From contig NZ_CP027116.1 in assembly GCF_003431975.1 (NCBI RefSeq), positions 1 to 64,000 of the forward strand: a DNA stretch of 64,000 nucleotides, given 5' to 3'. Shown here piece after piece: positions 1 to 17,251 of this stretch (position 1 is its first letter; each line of letters opens with the position of its first letter). This DNA is from Bacillus pumilus (GTDB lineage: Bacteria > Bacillota > Bacilli > Bacillales > Bacillaceae). The notes under the pieces were generated by a model. It ran no database searches and was not told the DNA's origin. It was given only the letters and a program-made list of their open reading frames with translations. Both the position numbers and the translations under genes were made by a program.

Positions 1-1341
1 ATGGAAAATATTTTGGATCTGTGGAATAAAGCACTTCAAAAAATAGAGACAAAATTAAGCAAACCTAGTTTTGAGACATGGATGAAGTCGACCAAAGCTC
101 ATTCTCTTCAAGGAGATACGCTTACAATTACGGCACCTAATGAATTTGCTAGAGACTGGCTGGAATCAAGATATCTCCACTTAATTGCTGATACCATCTA
201 CGAGTTGACAGGTGAAGAGCTCAGCATAAAATTTATTATTCCTCAAAATCAGGACGAAGAGGATGCCATGCCAAAATCTCCAATTAAAAAAATGTCTAAA
301 GAAGAGCCCGTTGATATTCCACAAAATATGCTGAATCCAAAATATACATTTGATACTTTTGTTATTGGTTCAGGCAACCGATTTGCGCATGCTGCTTCAC
401 TTGCAGTTGCAGAAGCACCAGCAAAAGCATATAACCCGCTCTTTATTTATGGGGGCGTTGGTTTAGGAAAGACTCACTTGATGCATGCGATTGGTCATTA
501 TGTCATCGACCATAATCCATCAGCCAAGGTCGTCTATCTATCATCTGAAAAATTTACAAATGAATTTATCAACTCAATCCGAGACAACAAAGCTGTCGAC
601 TTCCGGAATCGCTATCGGAATGTAGATGTGCTTTTGATAGATGATATTCAATTTTTAGCAGGAAAAGAACAAACACAAGAAGAGTTTTTCCATACATTCA
701 ACACACTTCACGAAGAAAGTAAGCAAATCGTCATTTCTAGTGACCGACCACCAAAAGAAATTCCGACACTTGAAGACAGATTACGCTCTCGATTTGAATG
801 GGGCCTAATCACAGACATTACCCCGCCAGATTTAGAAACGCGTATTGCGATCTTGCGAAAAAAGGCAAAAGCTGAAGGCTTAGACATTCCAAACGAAGTC
901 ATGCTCTATATTGCCAATCAAATCGACAGCAACATTCGTGAACTGGAGGGTGCTTTGATTCGTGTCGTTGCTTACTCTTCTTTAATCAATAAAGACATCA
1001 ATGCAGATCTAGCAGCAGAGGCGCTAAAGGACATTATTCCTTCATCAAAGCCGAGAGTTATTACAATTAAAGATATTCAAAGAATTGTAGGGCAGCAATT
1101 TAATATCCGCTTAGAAGATTTCAAAGCGAAGAAACGTACGAAGTCAGTTGCTTATCCAAGACAAATTGCCATGTATCTCTCTAGAGAAATGACCGATTCA
1201 TCTCTACCTAAAATAGGCGAAGAATTTGGTGGACGTGATCATACGACTGTCATTCATGCTCATGAGAAGATTTCCAAATTAATCGTTGAAGATGAACAGC
1301 TTCAGCAGCATGTGAAAGAAATCAAAGAACAATTAAAATAA
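1..1341 (+). CDS. dnaA: Chromosomal replication initiator protein DnaA
   Basis: DnaA binds DnaA boxes at oriC, oligomerises with ATP, melts the origin and helps load the helicase. The 446-residue protein shows the usual four parts: an N-terminal interaction domain (about 1-80), a variable linker (about 83-108), an AAA+ module with Walker [10 protein letters not shown] at 151-159 and Walker B LLIDDIQF at 211-218, and the C-terminal DNA-binding helix-turn-helix with the signature [15 protein letters not shown] beginning near residue 410. Length equals that of the B. subtilis protein. The window opens on the ATG, so its promoter and the upstream origin boxes are outside. It is followed by the oriC unwinding region and dnaN, the standard Bacillus arrangement, and is expected to be autoregulated. 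Confidence 0.99.
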   Translation: MENILDLWNKALQKIETKLSKPSFETWMKSTKAHSLQGDTLTITAPNEFARDWLESRYLHLIADTIYELTGEELSIKFIIPQNQDEEDAMPKSPIKKMSKEEPVDIPQNMLNPKYTFDTFVIGSGNRFAHAASLAVAEAPAKAYNPLFIYGGVGLGKTHLMHAIGHYVIDHNPSAKVVYLSSEKFTNEFINSIRDNKAVDFRNRYRNVDVLLIDDIQFLAGKEQTQEEFFHTFNTLHEESKQIVISSDRPPKEIPTLEDRLRSRFEWGLITDITPPDLETRIAILRKKAKAEGLDIPNEVMLYIANQIDSNIRELEGALIRVVAYSSLINKDINADLAAEALKDIIPSSKPRVITIKDIQRIVGQQFNIRLEDFKAKKRTKSVAYPRQIAMYLSREMTDSSLPKIGEEFGGRDHTTVIHAHEKISKLIVEDEQLQQHVKEIKEQLK

Positions 1342-1536
1342 TAAGCTGATATCATAAGTACGGGAAAATGTGAATAACTAGAACATAGTCATGCACAGTC
1401 TGTCCACATGTGGATAGGCTGTCTTTCCTTTCTTTTCACTGACTTATCCACATATTCACAAGCCCTACTATTACTTCTACGATTTTTATTAATAAAATAT
1501 ATATACATGTCATTAAGAAAATTTAGGAGGACCACT
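1342..1536. other. oriC: oriC, dnaA-dnaN (unwinding) part
   Basis: The dnaA-dnaN spacer carries DnaA-box-like 9-mers: TGTGAATAA at 1369-1377, a head-to-head pair CTGTCCACA/TGTGGATAG at 1400-1417, a perfect TTATCCACA at 1444-1452 and TATTCACAA directly after it at 1453-1461. Just downstream come a short GC patch and CTACTATTACTTCTAC (1465-1480), which matches the DnaA-trio element of Bacillus origins, and then an AT-rich stretch (1481-1520) suited to melting. In Bacillus the origin is bipartite; the other box cluster lies upstream of dnaA and is not in the window. Confidence 0.9.
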
Positions 1537-2673
1537 ATGAAATTCACGATTCAAAAAGATCGTCTTGTCCAAAGTGTCCAAGATGTATTAAAGGCCGTAT
1601 CCTCTAGAACAACGATTCCTATTTTGACAGGGATTAAAATTGTTGCATCTGATGAGGGGGTTTCTCTAACAGGAAGTGATTCTGATATCTCAATTGAATC
1701 CTTTATTCCCCAAAGAGATGGAGATTTAGAAGTAATCACGATCGATCGTCCAGGAAGTATTGTACTTCAGGCCCGTTTCTTTAGTGAGATTGTTAAGAAA
1801 CTGCCAATGGCGACTGTCGAAATTGAAGTAGAGCAAAACCATCTTACAATCATCCGCTCTGGTTCAGCGGAATTTAACTTAAACGGTTTAGATGCTGAAG
1901 AATATCCGCATCTTCCGCAAATTGAAGAGCATCATGCATTTCAAATTCCGACAGACCTGCTTAAAAACTTAATTCGCCAAACTGTTTTTGCAGTGTCCAC
2001 CTCAGAAACACGGCCTATCTTGACAGGTGTAAACTGGAAGGTGGAAAAAGGTGAATTAATATGCACAGCAACGGATAGCCACCGTCTAGCTTTAAGGAAA
2101 GCGAACTTAGATATTAACGAGGAAAGCTCATACAATGTCGTGATTCCAGGGAAGAGCTTAACAGAACTAAGTAAAATTCTTGATGATGGGCAAGATCTTG
2201 TAAGTATTGTAATTACAGAAACGCAAGTTCTCTTTAAAGCACAAAATGTATTATTCTTCTCAAGATTGCTGGATGGGAATTATCCAGATACAGCTCGTCT
2301 GATCCCGCAGGAAAGTAAAACAGATGTTGTGGTCAACACAAAAGAGTTCCTTCAAGCTATTGATCGTGCATCACTTTTGGCAAGAGAAGGTCGCAATAAT
2401 GTCGTCAAGCTGTCGGCTGATCCTGCGCAAAGCCTTGAAATCTCTTCTAATTCACCTGAAATCGGTAAAGTTGTGGAGACGGTTCAAGCGGATGACATTA
2501 AAGGGGAGGATCTCAAAATCTCCTTTAGTCCCAAATATATGCTTGATGCATTAAAAGTATTAGAGGGAACAGAAATTCATGTAAGCTTTACTGGAGCCAT
2601 GAGACCATTCCTGCTTCGCACGCCGAATGATGATTCGATCTTGCAGTTGATTCTTCCGGTAAGAACATATTAA
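1537..2673 (+). CDS. dnaN: DNA polymerase III sliding clamp (beta subunit)
   Basis: DnaN forms the ring-shaped homodimer that tethers the replicative polymerase and many repair proteins, including YabA encoded later in this window, to DNA. The ATG at 1537 is chosen because AGGAGG stands at 1525-1530 and gives a 378-residue protein, the normal length. An open frame extends upstream to 1408, but that part lies in the oriC spacer and has no ribosome site. Three successive clamp folds of about 120 residues are expected; the protein ends with the typical LILPVRTY tail. It is probably cotranscribed with dnaA and followed by an intrinsic terminator at 2688. Confidence 0.98.
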   Translation: MKFTIQKDRLVQSVQDVLKAVSSRTTIPILTGIKIVASDEGVSLTGSDSDISIESFIPQRDGDLEVITIDRPGSIVLQARFFSEIVKKLPMATVEIEVEQNHLTIIRSGSAEFNLNGLDAEEYPHLPQIEEHHAFQIPTDLLKNLIRQTVFAVSTSETRPILTGVNWKVEKGELICTATDSHRLALRKANLDINEESSYNVVIPGKSLTELSKILDDGQDLVSIVITETQVLFKAQNVLFFSRLLDGNYPDTARLIPQESKTDVVVNTKEFLQAIDRASLLAREGRNNVVKLSADPAQSLEISSNSPEIGKVVETVQADDIKGEDLKISFSPKYMLDALKVLEGTEIHVSFTGAMRPFLLRTPNDDSILQLILPVRTY

Positions 2674-2687
2674 TTCAATCTCAAATG

Positions 2688-2715
2688 GCTGCTGTGTGAG
2701 TGCACAGCAGCTTTT
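2688..2715 (+). terminator. Intrinsic terminator after dnaN
   Basis: The arms GCTGCTGTG (2688-2696) and CACAGCAGC (2703-2711) form a perfect 9-bp stem with a 6-nt loop, followed by TTTTCTT. It separates dnaAN from the rlbA-recF-remB group. Confidence 0.85.
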
Positions 2716-2823
2716 CTTCTCGTTTACCATGCTTTCTAACGCCCTAGTTCGCTTTCCCCCTTTCCTTCTTGTCTTGTTTTTTAGTACAATTAGATATTAG
2801 TGATATTGAAAGAGGTCGATACA

Positions 2824-3039
2824 ATGCCTAATCAAATAACCATTGAAACAGAAATGATTACATTAGGGCAGTTTTTGAAATTAGCCGAAGTCATCCAATC
2901 TGGCGGAATGGCGAAATGGTTTTTAAGTGAACATGAAGTGTTCATTAATCAAGAGCCAGATAATAGACGGGGACGCAAACTATACCCAGGAGATGTTGTC
3001 GAGATAGAAGGTTATGGCACATTTCAAGTTGTGAATTAG
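2824..3039 (+). CDS. rlbA: S4-domain RNA-binding protein RlbA (YaaA)
   Basis: This is a 71-residue S4-like protein always found between dnaN and recF in Bacillus. The segment from about residue 12 to 66 (FLKLAEVIQSGGMAKWFL then NRRGRKLYPGDVVEIEG) is a compact S4 fold of the kind that grips structured RNA; the family has been linked to ribosome assembly. The start at 2824 gives the usual 71 residues; an in-frame ATG eight codons earlier has no better ribosome site. It sits 16 bp before recF and is probably cotranscribed with recF and remB. The family assignment is firm, the precise function less so. Confidence 0.93.
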   Translation: MPNQITIETEMITLGQFLKLAEVIQSGGMAKWFLSEHEVFINQEPDNRRGRKLYPGDVVEIEGYGTFQVVN

Positions 3040-3055
3040 AAACGGGTGACAATAC

Positions 3056-4168
3056 ATGTACATTCAAAGTCTGGCGTTAACTTCATACCGAAACTATGAA
3101 CACACCGAGCTTCAATTCGACAACAAGGTGAATGTCATGATCGGTGAGAATGCCCAAGGTAAAACGAACTTGATGGAAGCGATCTATGTATTGTCGATGG
3201 CAAAGTCTCATCGTACGTCAAATGATAAAGAACTTATCCGATGGGACGAAGACTATGCTAAAATAGAAGGTAGAGTCATCAAAAAAAATGGTCCACTCCC
3301 AATGCAGCTCGTGATCTCAAAAAAAGGGAAAAAGGGCAAGGTCAATCATATTGAACAACAGAAGCTCAGTCATTATGTTGGTGCGCTAAACACCATTATG
3401 TTTGCACCAGAGGACTTGAGTCTTGTGAAGGGCAGCCCGCAAATCCGCAGAAGATTCCTCGACATGGAGATTGGACAAGTTTCTGCTGTCTACTTGCATG
3501 ATTTATCGCTCTATCAAAAAATCCTCTCTCAGCGGAATCATTACTTGAAACAATTGCAGACAAGAAAGCAGACGGATCAAGCGATGCTGGAGATTTTAAC
3601 AGAGCAGTTGATTGATGCGGCAGCGAAAGTTGTTAAAAGACGACTGATTTTTACGAAACAGCTCGAAAAATGGGCACAGCCGTTGCATTTTGGGATATCT
3701 AGAGAGCTAGAAACACTCACGCTCCAATACCAGACGGCGATAGAGGTATCAGAAGCGTCAGACTTGTCGAAAATAAAGAATAGCTATGAAGAATCGTTTC
3801 AGAAACTAAGAGACAGAGAAGTAGACCGAGGTGTGACACTGTGGGGACCTCACAGAGATGACCTTCTTTTCTTTGTGAATGGTCGTGATGTTCAGACATA
3901 TGGATCTCAAGGGCAACAAAGAACAACAGCTCTTTCACTAAAGCTTGCAGAAATTGATTTGATACATGAAGAAATCGGTGAATATCCCATTCTTCTACTA
4001 GATGATGTTTTATCTGAACTAGATGATTACAGACAGTCTCATTTGCTCCATACCATTCAGGGACGTGTACAGACCTTCGTCACCACAACGAGTGTTGAAG
4101 GCATCGATCATGACACCCTGAAAGAAGCGGAAATTTTCAGAGTAGCCAGTGGAAAAGTAATTGACTGA
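3056..4168 (+). CDS. recF: DNA replication/repair protein RecF
   Basis: RecF is an SMC-like ATPase that, with RecO and RecR (recR lies at 31242), directs RecA loading onto gapped DNA. The 370-residue protein has Walker [10 protein letters not shown] near residues 27-35, an ABC-type signature region YGSQGQQRT near 282-290 and a Walker B region [12 protein letters not shown] near 306-317. Length and domain order match the family. The start is ATG at 3056 with GGGTGA about 8 bp upstream. remB follows after 17 bp. Confidence 0.97.
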   Translation: MYIQSLALTSYRNYEHTELQFDNKVNVMIGENAQGKTNLMEAIYVLSMAKSHRTSNDKELIRWDEDYAKIEGRVIKKNGPLPMQLVISKKGKKGKVNHIEQQKLSHYVGALNTIMFAPEDLSLVKGSPQIRRRFLDMEIGQVSAVYLHDLSLYQKILSQRNHYLKQLQTRKQTDQAMLEILTEQLIDAAAKVVKRRLIFTKQLEKWAQPLHFGISRELETLTLQYQTAIEVSEASDLSKIKNSYEESFQKLRDREVDRGVTLWGPHRDDLLFFVNGRDVQTYGSQGQQRTTALSLKLAEIDLIHEEIGEYPILLLDDVLSELDDYRQSHLLHTIQGRVQTFVTTTSVEGIDHDTLKEAEIFRVASGKVID

Positions 4169-4185
4169 TAAATGAGGTGTGAGTC

Positions 4186-4431
4186 TTGTATATCCATTTA
4201 GGTGATGATTGTGTTGTTTCTACACGAGAGATTGTCGCAATTGTTGATTACAAAATGAGGTCGTCTTCTGTTGTAGAAGAGTTTCTCCAAAAACAAGAAG
4301 AACAAATCGTTTCGTTATCACAAGGGACACCCAAATCCATCGTCGTCACAAATGAATCTGTTTATTACTCTCCTCTTTCCTCAAGCACGCTCAAAAAACG
4401 TGCTTCATTTGTGATTGAAATTGAAGTCTAA
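4186..4431 (+). CDS. remB: Extracellular matrix regulator RemB (YaaB)
   Basis: This 81-residue protein between recF and gyrB corresponds to RemB, reported in B. subtilis to be needed for normal activation of extracellular matrix (biofilm) operons together with RemA. The family features visible are the opening MYIHLGDD, the central IVVTNESVYYSPLSSSTLKKR block and a short hydrophobic end. Translation starts at TTG (4186), with GAGGTG 7 bp upstream. No membrane segment or classical DNA-binding motif can be seen. Synteny and length make the identity secure; mode of action is inferred from the family. Confidence 0.92.
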   Translation: MYIHLGDDCVVSTREIVAIVDYKMRSSSVVEEFLQKQEEQIVSLSQGTPKSIVVTNESVYYSPLSSSTLKKRASFVIEIEV

Positions 4432-4476
4432 AAGCTCAATTCATATAAATATATCGTTTAAGAAAAGTGTAGGTGA

Positions 4477-6405
<1,929 letters not shown>

Positions 6406-6419
6406 ATAGACTCTATGTG

Positions 6420-6456
6420 AACAACCTTATTTCTTGTTTGGAATAAGGTTGTTTTT
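6420..6456 (+). terminator. Intrinsic terminator after gyrB
   Basis: The arms AACAACCTTATT (6420-6431) and AATAAGGTTGTT (6442-6453) form a 12-bp perfect stem followed by T residues. gyrA therefore probably has its own promoter; a TATAAT preceded by TG lies at 6548-6553. Confidence 0.85.
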
Positions 6457-6635
6457 AAAGAATGAGAGGCATGTAACCAATGTCCTGGTTTTCTGCGTTT
6501 CCGCTGATTTTCTAGTAAATAAATGTGTATAAAGCCAAGATTATTGATATAATGGAGAATAGTCTTGTGAAGATAAATACATATTTTACTCCCACATAAT
6601 TTATTTCATGTGATACGTAAAGGGAGGTTCTTATA

Positions 6636-9140
6636 GTGAGTGAACAACATAAACCAAATGTACGCGAAGTGAATATTAGTCAAGAAATGCGTACGTCCTT
6701 TTTAGATTATGCAATGAGTGTTATTGTGTCGCGTGCTTTACCCGATGTGCGAGATGGTTTGAAGCCCGTGCATCGACGAATTTTGTATGCGATGAATGAC
6801 CTAGGTATGACAAGTGATAAACCATTTAAGAAATCTGCACGTATCGTTGGGGAAGTTATCGGTAAATACCACCCTCACGGTGACAGTGCAGTATATGAAG
6901 CAATGGTGCGTATGGCACAAGACTTCAACTATCGCAACATGCTGGTTGAAGGGCACGGAAACTTTGGCTCCGTCGATGGAGATGGTGCAGCAGCGATGCG
7001 TTATACTGAGGCGCGTCTTTCTAAGATTTCAATGGAAATCCTCCGTGACATCACAAAGGATACGATTGATTATCAAGATAACTACGATGGCAGTGAAAGA
7101 GAGCCAATCGTTATGCCTGCTCGCTTCCCGAACTTACTAGTCAATGGGGCAACAGGTATCGCAGTAGGGATGGCAACCAACATTCCGCCTCATCAACTAG
7201 GAGAAGTCATTGACGGTGTGTTGGCAATTAGTGAAAACCCGGAAATGACAACGCAGGATCTAATGGAAGTCATTCCAGGTCCAGACTTCCCAACTGCGGG
7301 ACAAATCATTGGCCGAAGCGGAATCCGCAAAGCATACGAAACGGGCCGAGGCTCTATTACATTACGTGCAAAGTCTATCATTGAAGAAACATCCAGCGGT
7401 AAACAGCGGATTGTCATCAATGAGATTCCATACCAGGTCAACAAAGCTCGTTTGATCGAAAAAATTGCTGATCTTGTGCGCGATAAAAAGATTGATGGTA
7501 TTACAGATCTTCGTGACGAATCCGATCGTAATGGGATGCGGATTGTCATTGAACTTCGAAGAGACGCAAATGCCCACGTTCTATTAAACAATCTTTATAA
7601 ACAGACAACGCTTCAAACATCATTTGGAATCAACTTATTGGCACTTGTTGATGGACAACCAAAAGTTTTGTCGCTCAAACAATGTCTTGAATATTATCTA
7701 GAGCATCAAAAAGTAATCATTCGCAGAAGAACGGCGTATGAACTTCGCAAAGCTGAAGCAAGAGCTCATATTCTAGAAGGTTTAAGAATAGCCCTTGATC
7801 ACTTAGATGAAGTCATTTCATTAATTAGAAGCTCTCAAACTGCTGAAATTGCAAGAAATGGCTTAATGGAGAACTATAGCTTGTCTGAAAAACAAGCACA
7901 GGCCATTCTCGACATGCGACTTCAGCGCTTAACTGGTTTGGAAAGAGAAAAGATAGAAGATGAATACAAAGGACTTGTTGATTTGATTGCTGAATTGAAA
8001 GCCATCTTAGCAGACAATGAAAAAGTTCTCGAAATCATTAGAGAAGAATTAACAGAAATCAAGGAACGCTTCAATGATACGCGCCGCACTGAAATTGTGA
8101 CAGCTGGTATCGAAACGATTGAAGACGAAGATTTAATTCCTGTTGAGAACATCGTGATTACACTGACTCATAATGGTTATATCAAGCGTCTCCCTGCATC
8201 GACATACCGCAGTCAAAAAAGAGGCGGTAAAGGCGTCCAAGGAATGGGAACCAACGAAGATGATTTCGTTGAACAGCTGATCTCAACATCGACCCATGAT
8301 ACGATCCTCTTCTTCTCTAATAAAGGGAAGGTCTATCGTGCGAAAGGGTATGAGATTCCTGAATTCGGACGTACAGCGAAAGGGATTCCGATCATTAACC
8401 TTCTTGAAGTAGAAAAGGGAGAATGGATTAACGCCATTATTCCAGTCAGCGAGTTTGATGAAGATTCGTATCTCTTCTTTACAACAAGACATGGTGTATC
8501 CAAACGAACGTCATTGTCTCAGTTTGCCAACATTCGAAACAACGGTCTTATTGCATTGAGTCTTCGTGACGAAGACGAACTAATGGCTGTTCGTTTAACC
8601 AATGGAGAAAAACAAATCATCATTGGAACGAAAAAGGGTATGCTGATCCGTTTTGACGAAACAGATGTGCGTGAGATGGGACGTACGGCAGCTGGAGTGA
8701 AAGGAATCACACTTGCCGAAGATGACATTGTCGTTGGTATGGAAATCCTTGAGCCAGATGCAAACGTATTGATCGTAACTGAAAAAGGATATGGTAAGCT
8801 AACCCCTGAAAAAGAATACCGTGTTCAAAGTCGTGGCGGTAAAGGTCTTAAAACGTGTAAGATGACTGACAATAACGGTCCGCTTGTCACAGTGAAGGCA
8901 ACGAATGCTGAAGCTGAAGAAGACTTGATGATTATTACAGGGAGCGGTGTAATCATTCGTATGGCCGTTTCTGACATTTCAACAACAGGTCGAGTCACAC
9001 AAGGTGTCCGTTTGATCCGTCTTGGTGATGATGAACATGTCGCTACAGTGGCATTAGTCGAACAATCACAAGAAGACGAAGAAGAGAATAGTGAAGAAAA
9101 CGTAGAAAATATAGAGTCAGATCAAGAGGAATCTGAGTAA
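6636..9140 (+). CDS. gyrA: DNA gyrase subunit A
   Basis: GyrA cuts and rejoins DNA through a tyrosyl linkage and wraps DNA with its C-terminal beta-pinwheel. In the 834-residue protein the catalytic tyrosine is Y123 (AMRYTEARL). The quinolone-determining region reads [15 protein letters not shown], with the wild-type S84 and E88. The GyrA-box QRGGKG lies near residue 530. The start is GTG at 6636 behind AGGGAGG. The last about 30 residues are almost all acidic (Glu, Asp, Asn, Ser), making it slightly longer than the B. subtilis protein. An intrinsic terminator follows directly. Confidence 0.98.
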   Translation: MSEQHKPNVREVNISQEMRTSFLDYAMSVIVSRALPDVRDGLKPVHRRILYAMNDLGMTSDKPFKKSARIVGEVIGKYHPHGDSAVYEAMVRMAQDFNYRNMLVEGHGNFGSVDGDGAAAMRYTEARLSKISMEILRDITKDTIDYQDNYDGSEREPIVMPARFPNLLVNGATGIAVGMATNIPPHQLGEVIDGVLAISENPEMTTQDLMEVIPGPDFPTAGQIIGRSGIRKAYETGRGSITLRAKSIIEETSSGKQRIVINEIPYQVNKARLIEKIADLVRDKKIDGITDLRDESDRNGMRIVIELRRDANAHVLLNNLYKQTTLQTSFGINLLALVDGQPKVLSLKQCLEYYLEHQKVIIRRRTAYELRKAEARAHILEGLRIALDHLDEVISLIRSSQTAEIARNGLMENYSLSEKQAQAILDMRLQRLTGLEREKIEDEYKGLVDLIAELKAILADNEKVLEIIREELTEIKERFNDTRRTEIVTAGIETIEDEDLIPVENIVITLTHNGYIKRLPASTYRSQKRGGKGVQGMGTNEDDFVEQLISTSTHDTILFFSNKGKVYRAKGYEIPEFGRTAKGIPIINLLEVEKGEWINAIIPVSEFDEDSYLFFTTRHGVSKRTSLSQFANIRNNGLIALSLRDEDELMAVRLTNGEKQIIIGTKKGMLIRFDETDVREMGRTAAGVKGITLAEDDIVVGMEILEPDANVLIVTEKGYGKLTPEKEYRVQSRGGKGLKTCKMTDNNGPLVTVKATNAEAEEDLMIITGSGVIIRMAVSDISTTGRVTQGVRLIRLGDDEHVATVALVEQSQEDEEENSEENVENIESDQEESE

Positions 9141-9144
9141 AGAT

Positions 9145-9175
9145 AAAGCCGGTGAAGAACCGGCTTTATTTTTTT
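9145..9175 (+). terminator. Intrinsic terminator after gyrA
   Basis: The arms AAAGCCGG (9145-9152) and CCGGCTTT (9160-9167) with a 7-nt loop are followed by ATTTTTTT. It insulates gyrA from the rRNA operon. Confidence 0.88.
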
Positions 9176-9195
9176 ATAAAAAAACATGAGTTTTT

Positions 9196-9352
9196 TTGAA
9201 ATTTATAATGCTTTTTTTATAGATATATGTTAATCTTTCAAAGGAGCAAAAAGAGGCTCTATTTTTTATCTCTTTCTCAGTAAGAACTTCTTAAAAAAAT
9301 AAAATGTTTTTCAAGAAAAATGTTGACTGTTGATAGAGATATATGATATATT
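9196..9352 (+). promoter_or_regulatory. Promoter region of rRNA operon 1
   Basis: A strong sigma-A promoter has TTGACT at 9323-9328 and TATATT at 9347-9352 (18-bp spacer). A weaker upstream candidate is TTGAAA at 9196-9201 with TATAGA at 9218-9223 (16 bp). The interval between them is very AT-rich with A- and T-tracts, typical of UP-like elements. Tandem promoters are usual for Bacillus rRNA operons; start sites are inferred. Confidence 0.65.
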
Positions 9353-9379
9353 TAAGTGGTCGCTTTGAGAGAGTGACGC

Positions 9380-9505
9380 ACAAGTTCTTTGAAAACTAAA
9401 CAAGACAAAACGTACCTGTTAATTCGAGTTTTTGTAAAAAAATCCTATGATACATCATAGGTAGTCAGTCAAACGCTGACGAAAAACAAAACTTCGGTTT
9501 TGTAC
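9380..9505 (+). promoter_or_regulatory. 16S leader: boxA antitermination site and processing-stem arm
   Basis: GTTCTTTGAAAAC at 9384-9396 is the Bacillus boxA, the NusB-NusE (S10) recognition element that lets polymerase resist termination in rRNA operons. It recurs before 23S at 11321-11334. Overlapping it, the segment 9392-9412 is complementary, apart from one bulged base, to 11079-11100 downstream of 16S, so the two form the long stem cut by RNase III to release pre-16S rRNA. The same leader occurs in operon 2 at 32562-32687. Confidence 0.75.
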
Positions 9506-11065
<1,560 letters not shown>

Positions 11066-11150
11066 ATGGAGCAGTGTGCGTTTTCGTCTTGTTTAGTTTT
11101 GAAGGAACTTGGAAAAGATCCTACAACATCATATCTTCGATATGAAAGAT

Positions 11151-11227
<77 letters not shown>

Positions 11228-11241
11228 TCTTCTATTAAATC

Positions 11242-11317
11242 GGGGCCTTAGCTCAGCTGGGAGAGCGCCTGCCTTGCACGCAGGAGGTCAGCGGTTCGAT
11301 CCCGCTAGGCTCCACCA
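11242..11317 (+). tRNA. trnA: tRNA-Ala (TGC anticodon)
   Basis: A 76-nt cloverleaf with acceptor 5' arm GGGGCCT, anticodon loop CTTGCAC (anticodon TGC), CGGTTCGATCCCG T-arm and encoded CCA. It follows tRNA-Ile by 14 nt, the classic Ile-Ala spacer pair of Bacillus rRNA operons. Confidence 0.97.
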
Positions 11318-11415
11318 ACGTGTTCTTTGAAAACTAGATAACAATAAGTAATACATTCACATTGAATGCAATGCAAAGTTCATCACACATAGTGATTTTT
11401 TCTAAAGTAAGAAAT

Positions 11416-14346
<2,931 letters not shown>

Positions 14347-14407
14347 TATTCTAATGTGAAGCATGAACATTGTTATCTAGTTTTGAGAGAACATTCTCTC
14401 CATCAGG

Positions 14408-14523
14408 TTTGGTGGCGATAGCGAAGAGGTCACACCCGTTCCCATACCGAACACGGAAGTTAAGCTCTTCAGCGCCGATGGTAGTTGGGGGTCTCCCCCT
14501 GTGAGAGTAGGACGCCGCCAAGC
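14408..14523 (+). rRNA. rrf: 5S ribosomal RNA (operon 1)
   Basis: A sequence of about 116 nt opening TTTGGTGGCGATAGC and closing GACGCCGCCAAGC, with the conserved internal CCGAACACGGAAGTTAAG. It is followed within 10 nt by the operon terminator. Confidence 0.97.
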
Positions 14524-14532
14524 TTTTCGAAG

Positions 14533-14563
14533 GATCAGTTCCATACGGAACTGGTCTTTTTTG
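14533..14563 (+). terminator. Terminator of rRNA operon 1
   Basis: The hairpin GATCAGTTCC-ATAC-GGAACTGGTC (14533-14556) is followed by a T-run. The identical structure closes operon 2 at 37715-37745. Its 5' arm also encodes the last codons of the convergent yaaC gene. Confidence 0.9.
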
Positions 14564-15503
14564 TTTTTTCTTCTAGCAGCATCATAATATAAGCTGGAAA
14601 CTTCTCTTCAGCAATCTCCATGTAACGTTCAATCATGACGTAATCATCACTAATATATTGAGACAGCAGCTCGTACCACCATTCGGTTTCGTAGCGTGCG
14701 ATCATGCTGAGATTATACATTAATAAGTAATGGCTGATGATCTCAGGAACCCCTAAAAAAGAATCCCGTGATGACGGAATAAACCATTGATCCATTTCTA
14801 AATCATAATGAAGGTGAGTAGCGAGTGCTGGGTTTTCTTCAAAAGATACATCAAACGCTAGCCTTTTGGCTTCTCTTTCTTTGAGTTTCCAACTTGTATG
14901 GAACTCAAAATATTCAATAAAGCGTTCATCAGACATGTTATAAAGCAATGGAATATGATCTTCAATCATCATCCCATTCGCCTTCTCTACTTTCACTAGT
15001 GTCGAAGGCTGCTTTTGAAACTCTAGAATATGGCTCATTTCAGGTATCTTTGAAAGGAGATGAATCATCGTAAATCGCTCATCTTCAAGACCATTTAAAT
15101 GAAATAGATGCTTTAACACATGCATGCATAGTCCATTTCGTTGAATTTTCACTTCATCTTCACTAAAACGGTAATGCTGTTTCTTTCTCTTTCTCGACGT
15201 TACACCATGAGCCAAAACAGAGGTTTGAGAAGGATAATGAGGATCAACAGTCAGTAAACATGCCTTTAGTAACTGAGCCATACCATAAAATAATAAAATG
15301 GGCTTGAGTTCTAGAGGAGCGATAGCTGCCTGTTCATAGAACGTATGGCCATGTTTTAAAAAGTAAATAAACCGTTCACAGTTTTTATAGGCTTGCTCGT
15401 TTGCATCTTGAATGCTCCGTTTCTCATATTGTTGAAATAGAAACTTTTGGGAGGTTTCTAGCGAATAAAAACGTTTTAAATCCTTCCATCCTGAACTTTT
15501 CAT
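14535..15503 (-). CDS. yaaC: YaaC family protein of unknown function
   Basis: This 322-residue, probably cytosolic protein occupies the position of B. subtilis yaaC between the first rRNA operon and guaB. It has no signal peptide, no clear catalytic motif and is rich in aromatic and charged residues (for example FLKHGHTFYEQAAIAPLELK and PILLFYGMAQLLKACLLT). The ATG at 15503 is preferred since GAGG lies 6 nt upstream; a TTG four codons earlier has no spaced ribosome site. The last six residues, TSSVWN, and the stop codon are read from the complementary strand of the facing rRNA terminator hairpin, so the natural C-terminus appears overwritten or extended. Function unknown. Confidence 0.85.
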   Translation of the reverse strand: MKSSGWKDLKRFYSLETSQKFLFQQYEKRSIQDANEQAYKNCERFIYFLKHGHTFYEQAAIAPLELKPILLFYGMAQLLKACLLTVDPHYPSQTSVLAHGVTSRKRKKQHYRFSEDEVKIQRNGLCMHVLKHLFHLNGLEDERFTMIHLLSKIPEMSHILEFQKQPSTLVKVEKANGMMIEDHIPLLYNMSDERFIEYFEFHTSWKLKEREAKRLAFDVSFEENPALATHLHYDLEMDQWFIPSSRDSFLGVPEIISHYLLMYNLSMIARYETEWWYELLSQYISDDYVMIERYMEIAEEKFPAYIMMLLEEKTKKTSSVWN

Positions 15504-15534
15504 CTTCTTCCTCAACTCTCTTTATATTTTCTAA

Positions 15535-17091
<1,557 letters not shown>

Positions 17092-17117
17092 TAAATTGTG
17101 ACAATCAAATTACATTT

Positions 17118-17148
17118 GACAGGGTCTATGACTCTGTCTATTTTTTTT
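17118..17148 (+). terminator. Intrinsic terminator after guaB
   Basis: The stem GACAGGGTC (17118-17126) and GACTCTGTC (17130-17138), with one G-U pair, is followed by TATTTTTTTT. Confidence 0.85.
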
Positions 17149-17174
17149 GTCTTTATTGTGATAAAATTTATACT
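17147..17174 (+). promoter_or_regulatory. Candidate sigma-A promoter of dacA
   Basis: TTGTCT at 17147-17152 and TATACT at 17169-17174 are separated by 16 bp and lie about 80 bp upstream of dacA, immediately behind the guaB terminator. Confidence 0.5.
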
Positions 17175-17251
17175 GTTGTGTTGAAATAAGCCCTAGTGGA
17201 TTAAATATAAATGAAATACGTCGAAAAAAGATGAATACGGAGGTATGACGA

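Noticed and set aside
1408..1536. N-terminal extension of DnaN through the oriC spacer
   Set aside because: It lacks a ribosome site, covers DnaA boxes, and the ATG at 1537 with AGGAGG gives the family length.
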